Shown: in pieces, positions 7,930 through 16,734 of the stretch
How the letters are laid out: the number at the start of each line of letters is the position of its first letter
Position numbering within the stretch: position 1 is the first letter of the stretch
Assembly: GCA_964546645.1 (NCBI GenBank)
Contig: CAZJKM010000017.1
Span: 1 to 39,948, forward strand
From: A37T11 sp964546645
GTDB lineage: Bacteria > Bacteroidota > Bacteroidia > Sphingobacteriales > Sphingobacteriaceae
Reading direction: 5' to 3'
DNA: 39,948 nucleotides
Translations under genes and position numbers: made by a program
The notes under the pieces: generated by a model
Database searches by the model: none
The model's input: only the letters and a program-made list of their open reading frames with translations
What the model was told of the DNA's origin: nothing

Positions 7930-9375
7930 TTAAAATGATGCATTCTTTGGTGTCCGCGGGAAAGGGATTACATCCCGGATGTTTGTCATCCCGGTCACAA
8001 ACAATACCAGACGCTCAAAACCTAAGCCAAACCCGGAATGTGGAGCCGACCCGAAACGGCGGGTATCTAAAAACCAGTCCATCTCTTCGGCCGGTATATG
8101 CAGCTCTTCCATTCGTTTTGTCAGTTTATCCAGTCGCTCCTCCCGCTGGGAGCCGCCGACCATCTCACCGATTCCGGGGAACAGGATGTCCATAGCGGCA
8201 ACTGTTTGCTGTCCGAGGGTATCCGGTTCATTTTGTCGCATGTAAAATGACTTTATCGCAGCGGGGTAATCTGTTAAAATCACCGGTCGTTTAAAATGTT
8301 TCTCCACCAGGTACCGTTCGTGCTCTGATTGCAGATCAGCGCCCCATTCATCTATGAGGTATTTGAATTGCTTCTTCTGGTTGGGTTTGCTGCGCTTCAG
8401 AATGTCGATCGCTTCTGTGTAGGAGAGGCGTTCAAAGTTATTATCCAGGCAGAAATTGAGTTTGGCGATGAGGTCCAGTTCCGAACGCTCGGCCTGTGGC
8501 TTTTGTTTTTCTTCTTCCAGCAATCTGTTCTTCAAAAATTCAATTTCGTCCGGACAGTGATCCAATGCATAACGGATGAGGTATTTCAGCATCTCCTCCG
8601 CCAGGTCCATATTGTCTTTCAGCTCATAAAATGCCATCTCTGGTTCAATCATCCAGAATTCGGCCAGGTGGCGGGTGGTGTTTGAGTTTTCTGCACGGAA
8701 GGTGGGTCCGAAAGTATAAATATTGCCCAGTGCCATGGCGGCCAACTCGCCTTCCAGTTGCCCGCTGACAGTTAAGTTAGTGGGTCGGCCGAAGAAATCT
8801 TCCCGGTAATTGATCGTCCCATCTTCGTTTCTGGGCGGGTTGTTCAGGTCGAGTGTCGTGACCTGGAACATTTCACCCGCTCCCTCCGCGTCCGAAGCGG
8901 TGATGATAGGAGTGTGCAGATAGACAAAACCACGTTCATTGAAAAAACGGTGCACGGCAAACGCCAGTGCATGGCGTACTTTAAATACGGCATTGAATGT
9001 ATTGGTACGGAAACGCAGGTGGGCTATTTCGCGCAAAAACTCCAGGCTGTGTTTTTTGGGCTGCAGCGGAAACTGCTCCGGGTCACTGTCGCCCAGGATC
9101 GTGATCTGCTCTGCTTTGAGTTCCACCCGCTGGCCTTTGCCGAGCGACTCGGCCAGTACGCCGGTGACAGCCACGGCAGCACCGGTGGTCAGACGTTTCA
9201 GCAGGACTTCGTCCGTCTGGTTAAAATCCACTACGGCTTGCAGGTTGCTTAGGCAGGAACCGTCATTAATAGCCAGGAACTGATTGTTCCGGAATGTCTT
9301 TACCCATCCTTTAACCGTATAGGTATCGCCAAATCTGGTGGCGCTTAATAAATCTTTTATTCTGGTATGATCCAT
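7930..9375 (-). CDS. asnS: Asparagine--tRNA ligase
   Basis: It charges tRNA-Asn with asparagine. The 481-residue class IIb synthetase has an N-terminal OB-fold anticodon-binding domain (about residues 1-120) and a catalytic core. Motif 2 is in FRAENSNTTRHLAEFW and motif 3 in GFGLGFERLVLFVTGM. The residues around motif 2 and the end GMTNIRDVIPFPRTP fit AsnRS rather than AspRS. It probably heads a minus-strand unit with the YciO-like gene, mgsA and coaA. The 167-base gap to sucC holds two hairpins and short repeats. Confidence 0.97.
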   Translation of the reverse strand: MDHTRIKDLLSATRFGDTYTVKGWVKTFRNNQFLAINDGSCLSNLQAVVDFNQTDEVLLKRLTTGAAVAVTGVLAESLGKGQRVELKAEQITILGDSDPEQFPLQPKKHSLEFLREIAHLRFRTNTFNAVFKVRHALAFAVHRFFNERGFVYLHTPIITASDAEGAGEMFQVTTLDLNNPPRNEDGTINYREDFFGRPTNLTVSGQLEGELAAMALGNIYTFGPTFRAENSNTTRHLAEFWMIEPEMAFYELKDNMDLAEEMLKYLIRYALDHCPDEIEFLKNRLLEEEKQKPQAERSELDLIAKLNFCLDNNFERLSYTEAIDILKRSKPNQKKQFKYLIDEWGADLQSEHERYLVEKHFKRPVILTDYPAAIKSFYMRQNEPDTLGQQTVAAMDILFPGIGEMVGGSQREERLDKLTKRMEELHIPAEEMDWFLDTRRFGSAPHSGFGLGFERLVLFVTGMTNIRDVIPFPRTPKNASF

Positions 9376-9382
9376 TTTTATA

Positions 9383-9415
9383 GAGACGTGCGATATGAGA
9401 CGTGCGATTTGAGAC
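9383..9415. repeat. Short 14-bp direct repeat upstream of asnS
   Basis: GAGACGTGCGATAT, GAGACGTGCGATTT and a third partial GAGAC follow one another with a 14-base period. A similar but inverted text (ATCTCATGTCTTATCTGAC) ends at the other side of the same intergenic region. This looks like the degenerate intergenic repeats seen in many Bacteroidota genomes; no function is visible. Confidence 0.6.
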
Positions 9416-9449
9416 AGCTGCTGTGCTGAATTTTATTTATAACAAGCAA

Positions 9450-9518
9450 ACCTCCAAAATTTCTTTCGGAGGTCTGATCGGTTTCTGTAGAAAGCCTTAT
9501 AATTAAACTGAAAGGCTT
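9450..9518 (-). terminator. Two hairpins after sucC, possible transcription terminators
   Basis: On the minus strand, downstream of the sucC stop, AAGCCTT/AAGGCTT (arms 9512-9518 and 9492-9498) forms one hairpin. ACCTCC/GGAGGT (arms 9468-9473 and 9450-9455) forms a second. Only short T-rich stretches follow, so efficient termination is uncertain. Confidence 0.45.
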
Positions 9519-9542
9519 CTCAGATCTCATGTCTTATCTGAC

Positions 9543-10733
9543 TTAAGATAATACTTTTGTAACCAGTGCTGCGGCTTCTTTCAATAAGATCGCAGAGTAT
9601 ACTTCCAGCCCTGATTCGTCAATTAACTTTTTCGCTTCTTCGGCGTTGGTGCCCTGCAGGCGTACGATAATGGGTACAGGAATATTCCCGATCTCTTTAT
9701 ACGCATCAATTACACCCTGCGCTACCCGGTCGCAACGGACAATACCGCCGAATATATTGATCAGGATGGCTTTTACGTTCGGGTCCTGCAGGATGATATT
9801 GAAACCGGCCTTTACTGTTTCGGCATTGGCGGTTCCGCCTACATCCAGGAAGTTAGCGGGTTCGCCTCCGGCCAGCTTGATGATATCCATCGTAGCCATA
9901 GCCAGTCCGGCACCGTTTACCATACAGCCCACATTGCCGTCCAGTTTTACGTAATTCAGGTTGGATTTGCCGGCTTCCACTTCCGTAGGGTCTTCTTCGG
10001 ATACATCACGGAGGGCTGCATAATCCGCGTGACGGAACAGGGCGTTATCGTCCAGGTTCACTTTGGCGTCTACCGCCAGTATTTTGTCATCCGATGTTTT
10101 TAATACCGGGTTGATTTCGAATTGCGACGAGTCCGTAACTTCGTATGCCTTATATAAGGCGGCCACAAATTTGGTCATGTCTTTAAATGCAGCACCGGAA
10201 AGTCCCAGGTTGAAGGCAATTTTACGTGCCTGGAAGCCCTGCAGGCCAACTTTGGGATCCACTTCTTCTTTTTGGATCAGGTGAGGGGTCTTTTCAGCCA
10301 CTTCCTCAATATCCATTCCGCCTTCGGTAGAATACATGATGATGTTGCGCCCGCGGGATCGGTCGAGCAATACACTCATATAAAACTCTTTGGTCTCACT
10401 TGCCCCCGGATAATATACATCCTGGGCAACCAGTACCTTATTCACTTTTTTCCCTTCAGGACCCGTTTGAGGGGTCACCAGTTGCATGCCAATGATCTGG
10501 CCGGCTTTTTCTTTTACTTCGTCCAGGTTTTTGGCAAGTTTGACGCCACCGCCTTTACCCCGGCCCCCGGCATGGATTTGCGCTTTAACCACCACCCAGT
10601 CAGATTGGTAATCTTCTTTCAGTTTCTTAGCCGCTTCAACCGCTTCTTCAGGGGTGTCAGCTACGATCCCTTCCTGTATGCGTACCCCGAAACTTTTCAG
10701 TATTTCTTTCCCTTGATATTCGTGAATGTTCAT
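9543..10733 (-). CDS. sucC: Succinate--CoA ligase (ADP-forming), beta subunit
   Basis: The beta subunit of the TCA-cycle enzyme that converts succinyl-CoA to succinate with substrate-level phosphorylation. At 396 residues it has the N-terminal ATP-grasp domain (VKAQIHAGGRGKGGGVKL near residue 50; FEINPV) and the C-terminal ligase domain (ILINIFGGIVRCDRVAQG). The start MNIHEYQGKEILKSFG is the classic one. The alpha subunit gene sucD is not next to it, so the two subunits are encoded apart, which is common in Bacteroidota. It appears to be transcribed alone. Confidence 0.98.
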   Translation of the reverse strand: MNIHEYQGKEILKSFGVRIQEGIVADTPEEAVEAAKKLKEDYQSDWVVVKAQIHAGGRGKGGGVKLAKNLDEVKEKAGQIIGMQLVTPQTGPEGKKVNKVLVAQDVYYPGASETKEFYMSVLLDRSRGRNIIMYSTEGGMDIEEVAEKTPHLIQKEEVDPKVGLQGFQARKIAFNLGLSGAAFKDMTKFVAALYKAYEVTDSSQFEINPVLKTSDDKILAVDAKVNLDDNALFRHADYAALRDVSEEDPTEVEAGKSNLNYVKLDGNVGCMVNGAGLAMATMDIIKLAGGEPANFLDVGGTANAETVKAGFNIILQDPNVKAILINIFGGIVRCDRVAQGVIDAYKEIGNIPVPIIVRLQGTNAEEAKKLIDESGLEVYSAILLKEAAALVTKVLS

Positions 10734-10923
10734 TGAGTCTTAAAATTTGCGGTAAAAATACTGTTTTCTGATATAAGATGTATGAGAAAATGTCAGAAAC
10801 CGGTGTATAACGGTGTTTTGTGTAGAAAACAGACGACGCCTCCGGTTCTTCTGCGAAAGAATAATCAGGCTATCCTCCTGTGTATTTTCAAGACAACCGG
10901 GGGTAGGCGTAAGTTAAAAACCG

Positions 10924-10931
10924 TAAGTTTG
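10924..10931 (+). promoter_or_regulatory. Predicted -7 box of the gpsA promoter
   Basis: TAAGTTTG matches TAnnTTTG and lies 31 bases before the gpsA ATG. No TTG is seen at the expected upstream distance, so the call rests on one box. Confidence 0.35.
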
Positions 10932-10961
10932 CGCATTTAACGGGACAAACAAAGCAACCGT

Positions 10962-11969
10962 ATGGAAGAACAAAAGAGGAGAGTGGCCGTCATTGGCGGA
11001 GGTAGTTGGGCAACGGCAATTGTTAAGTTATTGACGGATAATGCCGAAAAGAAGGAAATATACTGGTGGATGAGGAACGCGGATACGGTGGACTATATCC
11101 GCCAGTACCGCCATAATCCGATGTATATGAGCTCGGTTGAGATCAGGATACCATCGAAACGTATAACCACTGATTTGCTGCAGGTGATAAAACCGGCAGA
11201 TGTCATTATTCTTTGTGTGCCAGCTGCTTTTTTAGCAGACGCACTAAGTGCCGTTACTCCGGAGATGCTGCAAGGGAAAATACTCGTTTCAGCTATTAAG
11301 GGTCTCATTACCGAAGGAAATCAGATCGTTGGTGAATTTCTGCAAAAGAAATATGCCGTTCCGGCCCTGAATATAGCAGTCGTCAGCGGACCTTGCCACG
11401 CGGAAGAGGTCTCGTTGGAGAAATTATCTTATCTGACGATGGCTTCACAGGCAAAAGAGGTTGCTGTATTGGTGGCGTCGTTAATGCAGACACGCTATGT
11501 GCGGACGTTGGTTTCTGACGATATATATGGAACAGAGTATGCAGCGGTACTGAAGAATATTTATGCAGTGGCCAGCGGGATTTGTCATGGATTAGGCTAC
11601 GGCGATAATTTTCAGGCTGTGCTGATATCCAATGCGATACGGGAGATGTCTGATTTCGTCCGGGTACTGCATCCCATTAACCGTGACATCAACGAGTCAG
11701 CGTATCTGGGGGATTTGCTGGTTACGGCTTATTCCCAGTTCAGCCGTAACCGTACCTTTGGGAATATGATTGGGAAAGGGTACACGGTCCGGTCAGCCCA
11801 GCTGGAGATGAATATGGTAGCCGAAGGCTATTATGCCAGCTTCGGAATTGAACAGGTCCGGAAGGTGATGGGTATCCGTCTGCCCATCTGCGAGGCCGTT
11901 TTTGACATACTATATAACAAGCAGGCTCCTTCTGGACGTATCCATCAGCTCACCGCCTGTTTAACCTGA
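10962..11969 (+). CDS. gpsA: NAD(P)H-dependent glycerol-3-phosphate dehydrogenase
   Basis: It reduces dihydroxyacetone phosphate to sn-glycerol 3-phosphate, supplying the backbone for phospholipids. The 335-residue protein opens with the Rossmann motif VAVIGGGSWATAIVKLL. It has the family segments ILVSAIKGL, VVSGPCHAEEV and the catalytic-domain signature EYAAVLKNIYAVASGICHGLGYGDN, which contains the active-site Lys. It works opposite to the catabolic GlpD encoded earlier in the window. It stands alone on the plus strand and converges on the hybrid kinase gene with 17 bases between the stops. Confidence 0.97.
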   Translation: MEEQKRRVAVIGGGSWATAIVKLLTDNAEKKEIYWWMRNADTVDYIRQYRHNPMYMSSVEIRIPSKRITTDLLQVIKPADVIILCVPAAFLADALSAVTPEMLQGKILVSAIKGLITEGNQIVGEFLQKKYAVPALNIAVVSGPCHAEEVSLEKLSYLTMASQAKEVAVLVASLMQTRYVRTLVSDDIYGTEYAAVLKNIYAVASGICHGLGYGDNFQAVLISNAIREMSDFVRVLHPINRDINESAYLGDLLVTAYSQFSRNRTFGNMIGKGYTVRSAQLEMNMVAEGYYASFGIEQVRKVMGIRLPICEAVFDILYNKQAPSGRIHQLTACLT

Positions 11970-11986
11970 TCCTCTTGTTGTACCAT

Positions 11987-14224
11987 TCAGGTACTGCGTA
12001 TAGCTGCCCCTTGTCTTCGTTTCAGGGCAGAATTAATGCCGTTAAGCAGGTCTCTTTCTACAAATGGCTTCATGATCATGCCATCAAATGAAAATTCCGG
12101 ATTGGTTTGTCTGCTGGTGAACGTGCCATCAGCTGAGATAGCAAAAACGGGGATATGTTGCCACGCGGGCTGCCGCCGGATATGCTTGAGCAATTCTATG
12201 CCGTTCATTCCCGGCATCGTGATGTCAGTAAGGACGATATCGAAATCAAACTCTTCGAGTTTGCTGATGGCAGCAAGGCCATCGTTCGCCGTGTGGATAT
12301 CGCTGATATGTTTTTTCAGTATGTGTTGTAAATATAAAATATTGATCGGGTTGTCGTCCACCAGCAGGCAACGCAGATCAGCAGGGAGCGATGTTTCAGT
12401 GTTTGAGGTACTTTTGCTTTCCGGGACCGGTGTTGTTGCCTTTACAACCGGAATGGATACGTAAAAGATGGTTCCTTCGGCAGGAGAGCTGCTGAAGTCG
12501 ATACTGCCGCCAAGCTGGTCGGTCAGCAATTTCACAATGTAAAGTCCCAATCCGGTGCCACTGACAGCGGTTTTGGCATCCGCGCGGAAATATTTCCTGA
12601 AAATATGCTCCCTGGCTTCATCAGGTATGCCGCTGCCCTCGTCTTCAATTTCCAGTTTAAGGGTATGCTTGCTGTGGCTATTATTGATACTGGCCCGGAA
12701 ATATACGTTTCCGGCCCGGGTATATTTGATGGCATTGGACATCAGGTTGCTGATGATCTGCTTGATACGTATTTCATTGCTTTCAATCTGCAGCTGTGGG
12801 TCAATATTGATCTCTCTGATCAGATTTAGTCCTTTTACATTAGCCAGGTGCTGGAAAAGATCCAGAATGTGATTGAATTGCCTATGCGGCTGAAACCTGC
12901 TGGTCGTTACCGGAGCCTGTTCCGTTTCCAGGCCGTTTAAACTCAGTACATCGTCGATCGTATTGGTGATGATTTTGATACTATAATAAGCAGATTGGAT
13001 CAGACTATCGTCCGGTTTAACCGGTTGGTTGCTGTTTTTCAGCATATCCACTACACCCATAACGGCATTCAGCGGCGTTCGTATTTCGTGGCTGATACTG
13101 GCCAGGACAGCCGTTTTTTCCTCTGCGATGGAATCCGCATACTCTTTTTCCTGTACCAGTTCTTTTTCGACGCGGGTGGCGTGACTTTGGTAATAGCCGA
13201 GGACAATGAGCATAATCAGCATCAGGGAAAGGGCAATAATTAACTGCTTGCTGAAAATGTTAATGTTCTGTTTGAAGGTGCTGAAGTCCTTTTTTTCAGC
13301 TTCACGCTGAGTGATCAGCTCTTCGTCCCTTATCTTTTCGAGCCCGGCTTTGAAACTGTTGAGCAATGCGTAGTTAACCGCAATCAGCTGTCGTTCTTTC
13401 CGGCGTATCTGCATCAGTTGCTGTCTGGCCTTTTGCATTTGCTCCTGATAACCGGTATTCACTTCTTGCAGCACATCGTCTACGTTGTTCTGGATTTGGG
13501 AGACCTGCTCGGTGGTCAGGTTCTGTTTTTCCCTGAACGTGATAAATGTGGTATCCTGCTGGGCGGAAAACAGGTTCTTCACCCGTTTGAAAAATCCCTT
13601 TTTTTTCTCTGTTACCACTGTGTCCCGGAATACCATGGTCTGTTCACGAACGGCATCTTTGATCACGCTGTCTACCTTCTTGGGCTTTACCTTTTCAGTA
13701 ATAATGATGCTTGGCTCATTCGGGACGACGATCGTATCTTTTGTATGGAGAATCAGCTCGTCCATGTTCTTTTTCAACTGCGCGTATTCTGCAGCGAGCA
13801 GACTTCTCTCATTGATATCTTCCGTTGAATGCGCAATGGGATTTCCCGGAATGGGCAGGCTGGCCAGGGAGTCGGTTATCTGTTTCAGGGTACCGATCTG
13901 CCGGATGTACTCCCCGTAGGCTTTCGGATCAAAAGTTAAGGTGTATAAACGGAATGCCGTTTCGGCTTTGCTGAACTCCAGTAATAAGGTGTTGGCTGCC
14001 GTATTCGGGCTCAGCCGTTTGTAGGTGCTGCTCAGTCGATTTTCGAATTGCTGGTATTGGGTGTACTGGTAGATGATAATCCCGCCGGTCAGTATAAATA
14101 TAATGGCTACAGCCAACAGTAACGCCTTTCTGAAAGCGCCTATATGTGAAAGTCTTTTTTTCTTGTTAAGAACCATCTCTTCCCTGTTCGGGATCGTCCC
14201 CGCAGTCCCAATGCGGGTGATCAA
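11987..14224 (-). CDS. Hybrid sensor histidine kinase / response regulator
   Basis: A 745-residue membrane sensor with an attached receiver. A helix at about 33-53 and another at about 326-345 bracket a roughly 270-residue, largely helical and charged sensor region with no recognised fold. The HisKA motif ASISHEIRTPLN has H379. The ATPase domain has an N-box near 491-501 and GTGLGLY at 556-562. The receiver has acidic residues D623/D624, phosphoacceptor D667 and conserved K719. There is no DNA-binding output domain, so phosphate is probably passed on through an Hpt protein or the receiver acts on the kinase. A second possible start is Met17. It is the last gene of a minus-strand run with envelope genes, 37 bases after the YihY-like gene. 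The signal sensed is unknown. Confidence 0.93.
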   Translation of the reverse strand: MITRIGTAGTIPNREEMVLNKKKRLSHIGAFRKALLLAVAIIFILTGGIIIYQYTQYQQFENRLSSTYKRLSPNTAANTLLLEFSKAETAFRLYTLTFDPKAYGEYIRQIGTLKQITDSLASLPIPGNPIAHSTEDINERSLLAAEYAQLKKNMDELILHTKDTIVVPNEPSIIITEKVKPKKVDSVIKDAVREQTMVFRDTVVTEKKKGFFKRVKNLFSAQQDTTFITFREKQNLTTEQVSQIQNNVDDVLQEVNTGYQEQMQKARQQLMQIRRKERQLIAVNYALLNSFKAGLEKIRDEELITQREAEKKDFSTFKQNINIFSKQLIIALSLMLIMLIVLGYYQSHATRVEKELVQEKEYADSIAEEKTAVLASISHEIRTPLNAVMGVVDMLKNSNQPVKPDDSLIQSAYYSIKIITNTIDDVLSLNGLETEQAPVTTSRFQPHRQFNHILDLFQHLANVKGLNLIREINIDPQLQIESNEIRIKQIISNLMSNAIKYTRAGNVYFRASINNSHSKHTLKLEIEDEGSGIPDEAREHIFRKYFRADAKTAVSGTGLGLYIVKLLTDQLGGSIDFSSSPAEGTIFYVSIPVVKATTPVPESKSTSNTETSLPADLRCLLVDDNPINILYLQHILKKHISDIHTANDGLAAISKLEEFDFDIVLTDITMPGMNGIELLKHIRRQPAWQHIPVFAISADGTFTSRQTNPEFSFDGMIMKPFVERDLLNGINSALKRRQGAAIRST

Positions 14225-14261
14225 TCTCCCTGTAAAAAAATAAAACTAAGGCAGATGGCTG

Positions 14262-15251
14262 TTACAATTTTTTAAGTCTGTCTTCCTGTTGAATATTACT
14301 TTTAAATGTATTGAACCGGGGCTTTACGATCTTGATACTCTGTTTGGAAAGCTCGATACTGGCATTCAGCTCAAAGCCGATCAGTAAAATCAGCGAGTTG
14401 AGGTAAAGCCAGATCATAATAACAATCAGTGTGCCAATGGACCCATACAGTTTGTTATACGTGTTAAAGTTATTGATATAAAACGCAAATCCCCAAAATG
14501 TCAGAATGGCCAATACCGTTGCCAATGTAGCACCCGGGCTGAACAGCATCCATTTTTTGGATGCAGACGGGCCAAATTTATATAAAATACTGACCGTAAA
14601 AAAATAGATACCTACAACGATAATCCAACGCGTAAAGTTAATAATATATAGCCAGAACTGTGCATTAATTTCAATATTATTTCGTAAATAAGTGACGACG
14701 TAACCGGTGATGGTGATGATGACCATTCCCGCTGAAAGTGCGATCACCAATATAAATGTAAGTGCAATGGCTACCAATCGTTGCCTGCCCCAGCTTCTGC
14801 TTTCCAGGATTAAGGATGATTTGTTAAATGCCTGCATCAGGGAGTGTACACCGTTCGTGGAAAAAAACAGTGCCAGGAGAAAACCGAAAGACAGTAAACC
14901 GCTGTTTTGGTTCTTAACAATGTCTTCCAGGGTTGATTCGATCGCCAGGTAGGCGTTATGCGGAAGAATCAGGTTGATGAGGTTCAGCAACTGATCCTGA
15001 AAATCAGTAATGGGGATATAGGGTATGAGGGTAAACAGGAAAATAATGCCCGGAAAAATGGCCAGCATAAAATTATAAGCGAGTGACGAAGCTTTATTAA
15101 GCAGGGATTCACTGGCAATTTCCTGAAAGAAAAATACGGCAACGGTATACAGCGGAAGCGATCCGAACCCGGGCAGTTTAATAATCTTCGTCCATTCGAC
15201 AAACAGGTAGTAAGGACGCAACTTCAGTAAATGCCTGTGTAAGAAACTCAT
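14262..15251 (-). CDS. YihY/BrkB-family inner-membrane protein
   Basis: A 329-residue polytopic membrane protein with about six hydrophobic helices. It has the family features SLAYNFMLAIFPGIIFLFTLIPY near residue 55 and GSIGTLIVIMIWLYLNSLILLIGFELNA near the C-terminus. The family was once labelled ribonuclease BN, but that activity belongs to another protein, and its real role (transport or envelope function) is not settled. The gene starts 2 bases after the thioesterase stop, so the two are almost certainly co-transcribed. No truncation is evident. Confidence 0.92.
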   Translation of the reverse strand: MSFLHRHLLKLRPYYLFVEWTKIIKLPGFGSLPLYTVAVFFFQEIASESLLNKASSLAYNFMLAIFPGIIFLFTLIPYIPITDFQDQLLNLINLILPHNAYLAIESTLEDIVKNQNSGLLSFGFLLALFFSTNGVHSLMQAFNKSSLILESRSWGRQRLVAIALTFILVIALSAGMVIITITGYVVTYLRNNIEINAQFWLYIINFTRWIIVVGIYFFTVSILYKFGPSASKKWMLFSPGATLATVLAILTFWGFAFYINNFNTYNKLYGSIGTLIVIMIWLYLNSLILLIGFELNASIELSKQSIKIVKPRFNTFKSNIQQEDRLKKL

Positions 15252-15253
15252 GA

Positions 15254-15664
15254 TCAGTTGCTAAAATACGGACGAAGATGGTTGGTTACATAGTCGGGTG
15301 CGCGGCAAGGCTTATTGCGTTCCGTATCCATAAATACCAGCAGCGTTTCCCCCTCGTTAATGAGCTCGTTGCGCTCGTTGTATATTTCATACGTAAAACG
15401 TGTACGGACTGCCGGCATCTCTTCCAGCTTCACCCGGATAGTGATCAGCTCATCATAAAGGGCCGGCTTTATAAATTTACAGTGAAGCTCTAGGACGGGC
15501 ATCTTAATGCCGTTTTCTTCCATCTCTTTGTAGGATATGCCTACACTGCGAAACATCTCGACACGTGCTACCTCATAGTAACCGGCGTAATTCCCGTAGT
15601 ATACATACCCCATTTGGTCTGTTTCCGCATAGCGCGTCCTTAATTTTGTTTCAAAAACAACCAT
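15254..15664 (-). CDS. Hotdog-fold acyl-CoA thioesterase (YbgC/FadM-like)
   Basis: A 136-residue single hotdog domain of the 4-hydroxybenzoyl-CoA thioesterase type. The motif RYAETDQMGYVYYGNY near residue 12 contains the catalytic Asp, and a helix follows (YEVARVEMFRSVGISY). Family members cleave fatty acyl- or aryl-CoA esters; the substrate cannot be told here. The start ATG shares one base with the mltG stop (TGATG), so translation is probably coupled. It lies between mltG and the YihY-like gene. Confidence 0.93.
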   Translation of the reverse strand: MVVFETKLRTRYAETDQMGYVYYGNYAGYYEVARVEMFRSVGISYKEMEENGIKMPVLELHCKFIKPALYDELITIRVKLEEMPAVRTRFTYEIYNERNELINEGETLLVFMDTERNKPCRAPDYVTNHLRPYFSN

Positions 15665-16710
15665 CAGCGTTTGATATTGCGTTCGTTCAGTGCCTGCTGG
15701 AATTTCCGCGCGTTAACCATATGCTCAGCCTGCGTACGGGCAAAATTATGATACCCGGAAAAATCGTCCTTGGCACACATGTAGATATACTGATGCTGCT
15801 CATAGTTCAGCACCGCATCGATGGAAGCAATACTTGGCATCATGATGGGGCCGGGGGGCAAGCCTTTATATAAATAGGTGTTATAAGGAGAATCCGTACG
15901 TAAGTGCCGGTAAAGCACCCTGCGTATGGTAAAATCACCGGTAGCAAAAATAACGGTAGGGTCTGCCTGTAATAACATGCCACGCTTTAATCTGTTAAGA
16001 TACAGACCGGCAATAACGGGCATTTCATCCGTATGCATCGCTTCTCCTTTCACAATAGCAGCCAGCACGGATATTTCCTGCAGACTTAAATTCATCTGCT
16101 CTGCCTTCTTCCGGCGCTCTTCGGTCCAGAACTTTTCGTACTCTTTATGCATTCTGGAAAAAAAGTCTTCCGCTTTCGTATCCCAGAAAAACTCATACGT
16201 GTTTGGAATGAACATGCTGAAGAAGTTATCCGTATCAAAGCCATAGCGGGCCGCCAGGCTGTCGCTGTTCATTAAATTAACCAGGGTGATGGAATCGGGT
16301 TCCAGTTGAGTGGAAAGGAAGCCGGCGAAATCCTCCTTCAGCCGGATGTTCTGGAAGCGGAGTTGTACGGGCTCCTGAAATCCCCCTCCCAGCATATTGA
16401 TGAGCCCGCGGTTGTTCATGCCCGGAGACAAGCGATATTTGCCGGATTTTACGCGGGGCGGATAATCCATTTTTTCCGCTGCCCACCGGAAAGCAGCCGT
16501 GTCTTTAATGATACCTTCGTCCCCGATGATCCGGATGACCGCTTCAAAGTCAGAACCGGTAGGTAGGTACAGATAGTCTGCGGCTTCGGTGACACTGGGT
16601 CCGAAAAAACGTTTATACCAGCTGTAAGCGATCGTTAGCCCGGCTGCCAGCACGATTACACCCGCTATCAGGGCGACTTTCCGAAGGTTATTCTTTCTTT
16701 TTACAGTCAT
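15664..16710 (-). CDS. mltG: Endolytic peptidoglycan transglycosylase MltG
   Basis: It cleaves nascent glycan strands in the periplasm and sets glycan chain length. The 348-residue protein has an N-terminal membrane helix (about residues 11-30), a LysM-like subdomain, and the YceG catalytic domain. The latter shows VLAAIVKGEAM with the expected catalytic Glu (E223), YLNRLKRGMLLQADPTVIF, and the LPPGPI motif at 284-289. It follows the PASTA gene by 24 bases and overlaps the thioesterase start by one base. The envelope context agrees with the function. Confidence 0.96.
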   Translation of the reverse strand: MTVKRKNNLRKVALIAGVIVLAAGLTIAYSWYKRFFGPSVTEAADYLYLPTGSDFEAVIRIIGDEGIIKDTAAFRWAAEKMDYPPRVKSGKYRLSPGMNNRGLINMLGGGFQEPVQLRFQNIRLKEDFAGFLSTQLEPDSITLVNLMNSDSLAARYGFDTDNFFSMFIPNTYEFFWDTKAEDFFSRMHKEYEKFWTEERRKKAEQMNLSLQEISVLAAIVKGEAMHTDEMPVIAGLYLNRLKRGMLLQADPTVIFATGDFTIRRVLYRHLRTDSPYNTYLYKGLPPGPIMMPSIASIDAVLNYEQHQYIYMCAKDDFSGYHNFARTQAEHMVNARKFQQALNERNIKR

Positions 16711-16734
16711 GTTACATGAAACATCGTTGACGGT

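Noticed and set aside
11964..11994. Terminator between gpsA and the hybrid kinase gene
   Set aside because: GTACC/GGTAC and ACCTGA/TCAGGT can pair, but the stems are short, overlap the stop codons and have no T-run.
14262..15251. Ribonuclease BN
   Set aside because: Old annotation of the YihY family. The protein is a polytopic membrane protein without nuclease motifs.
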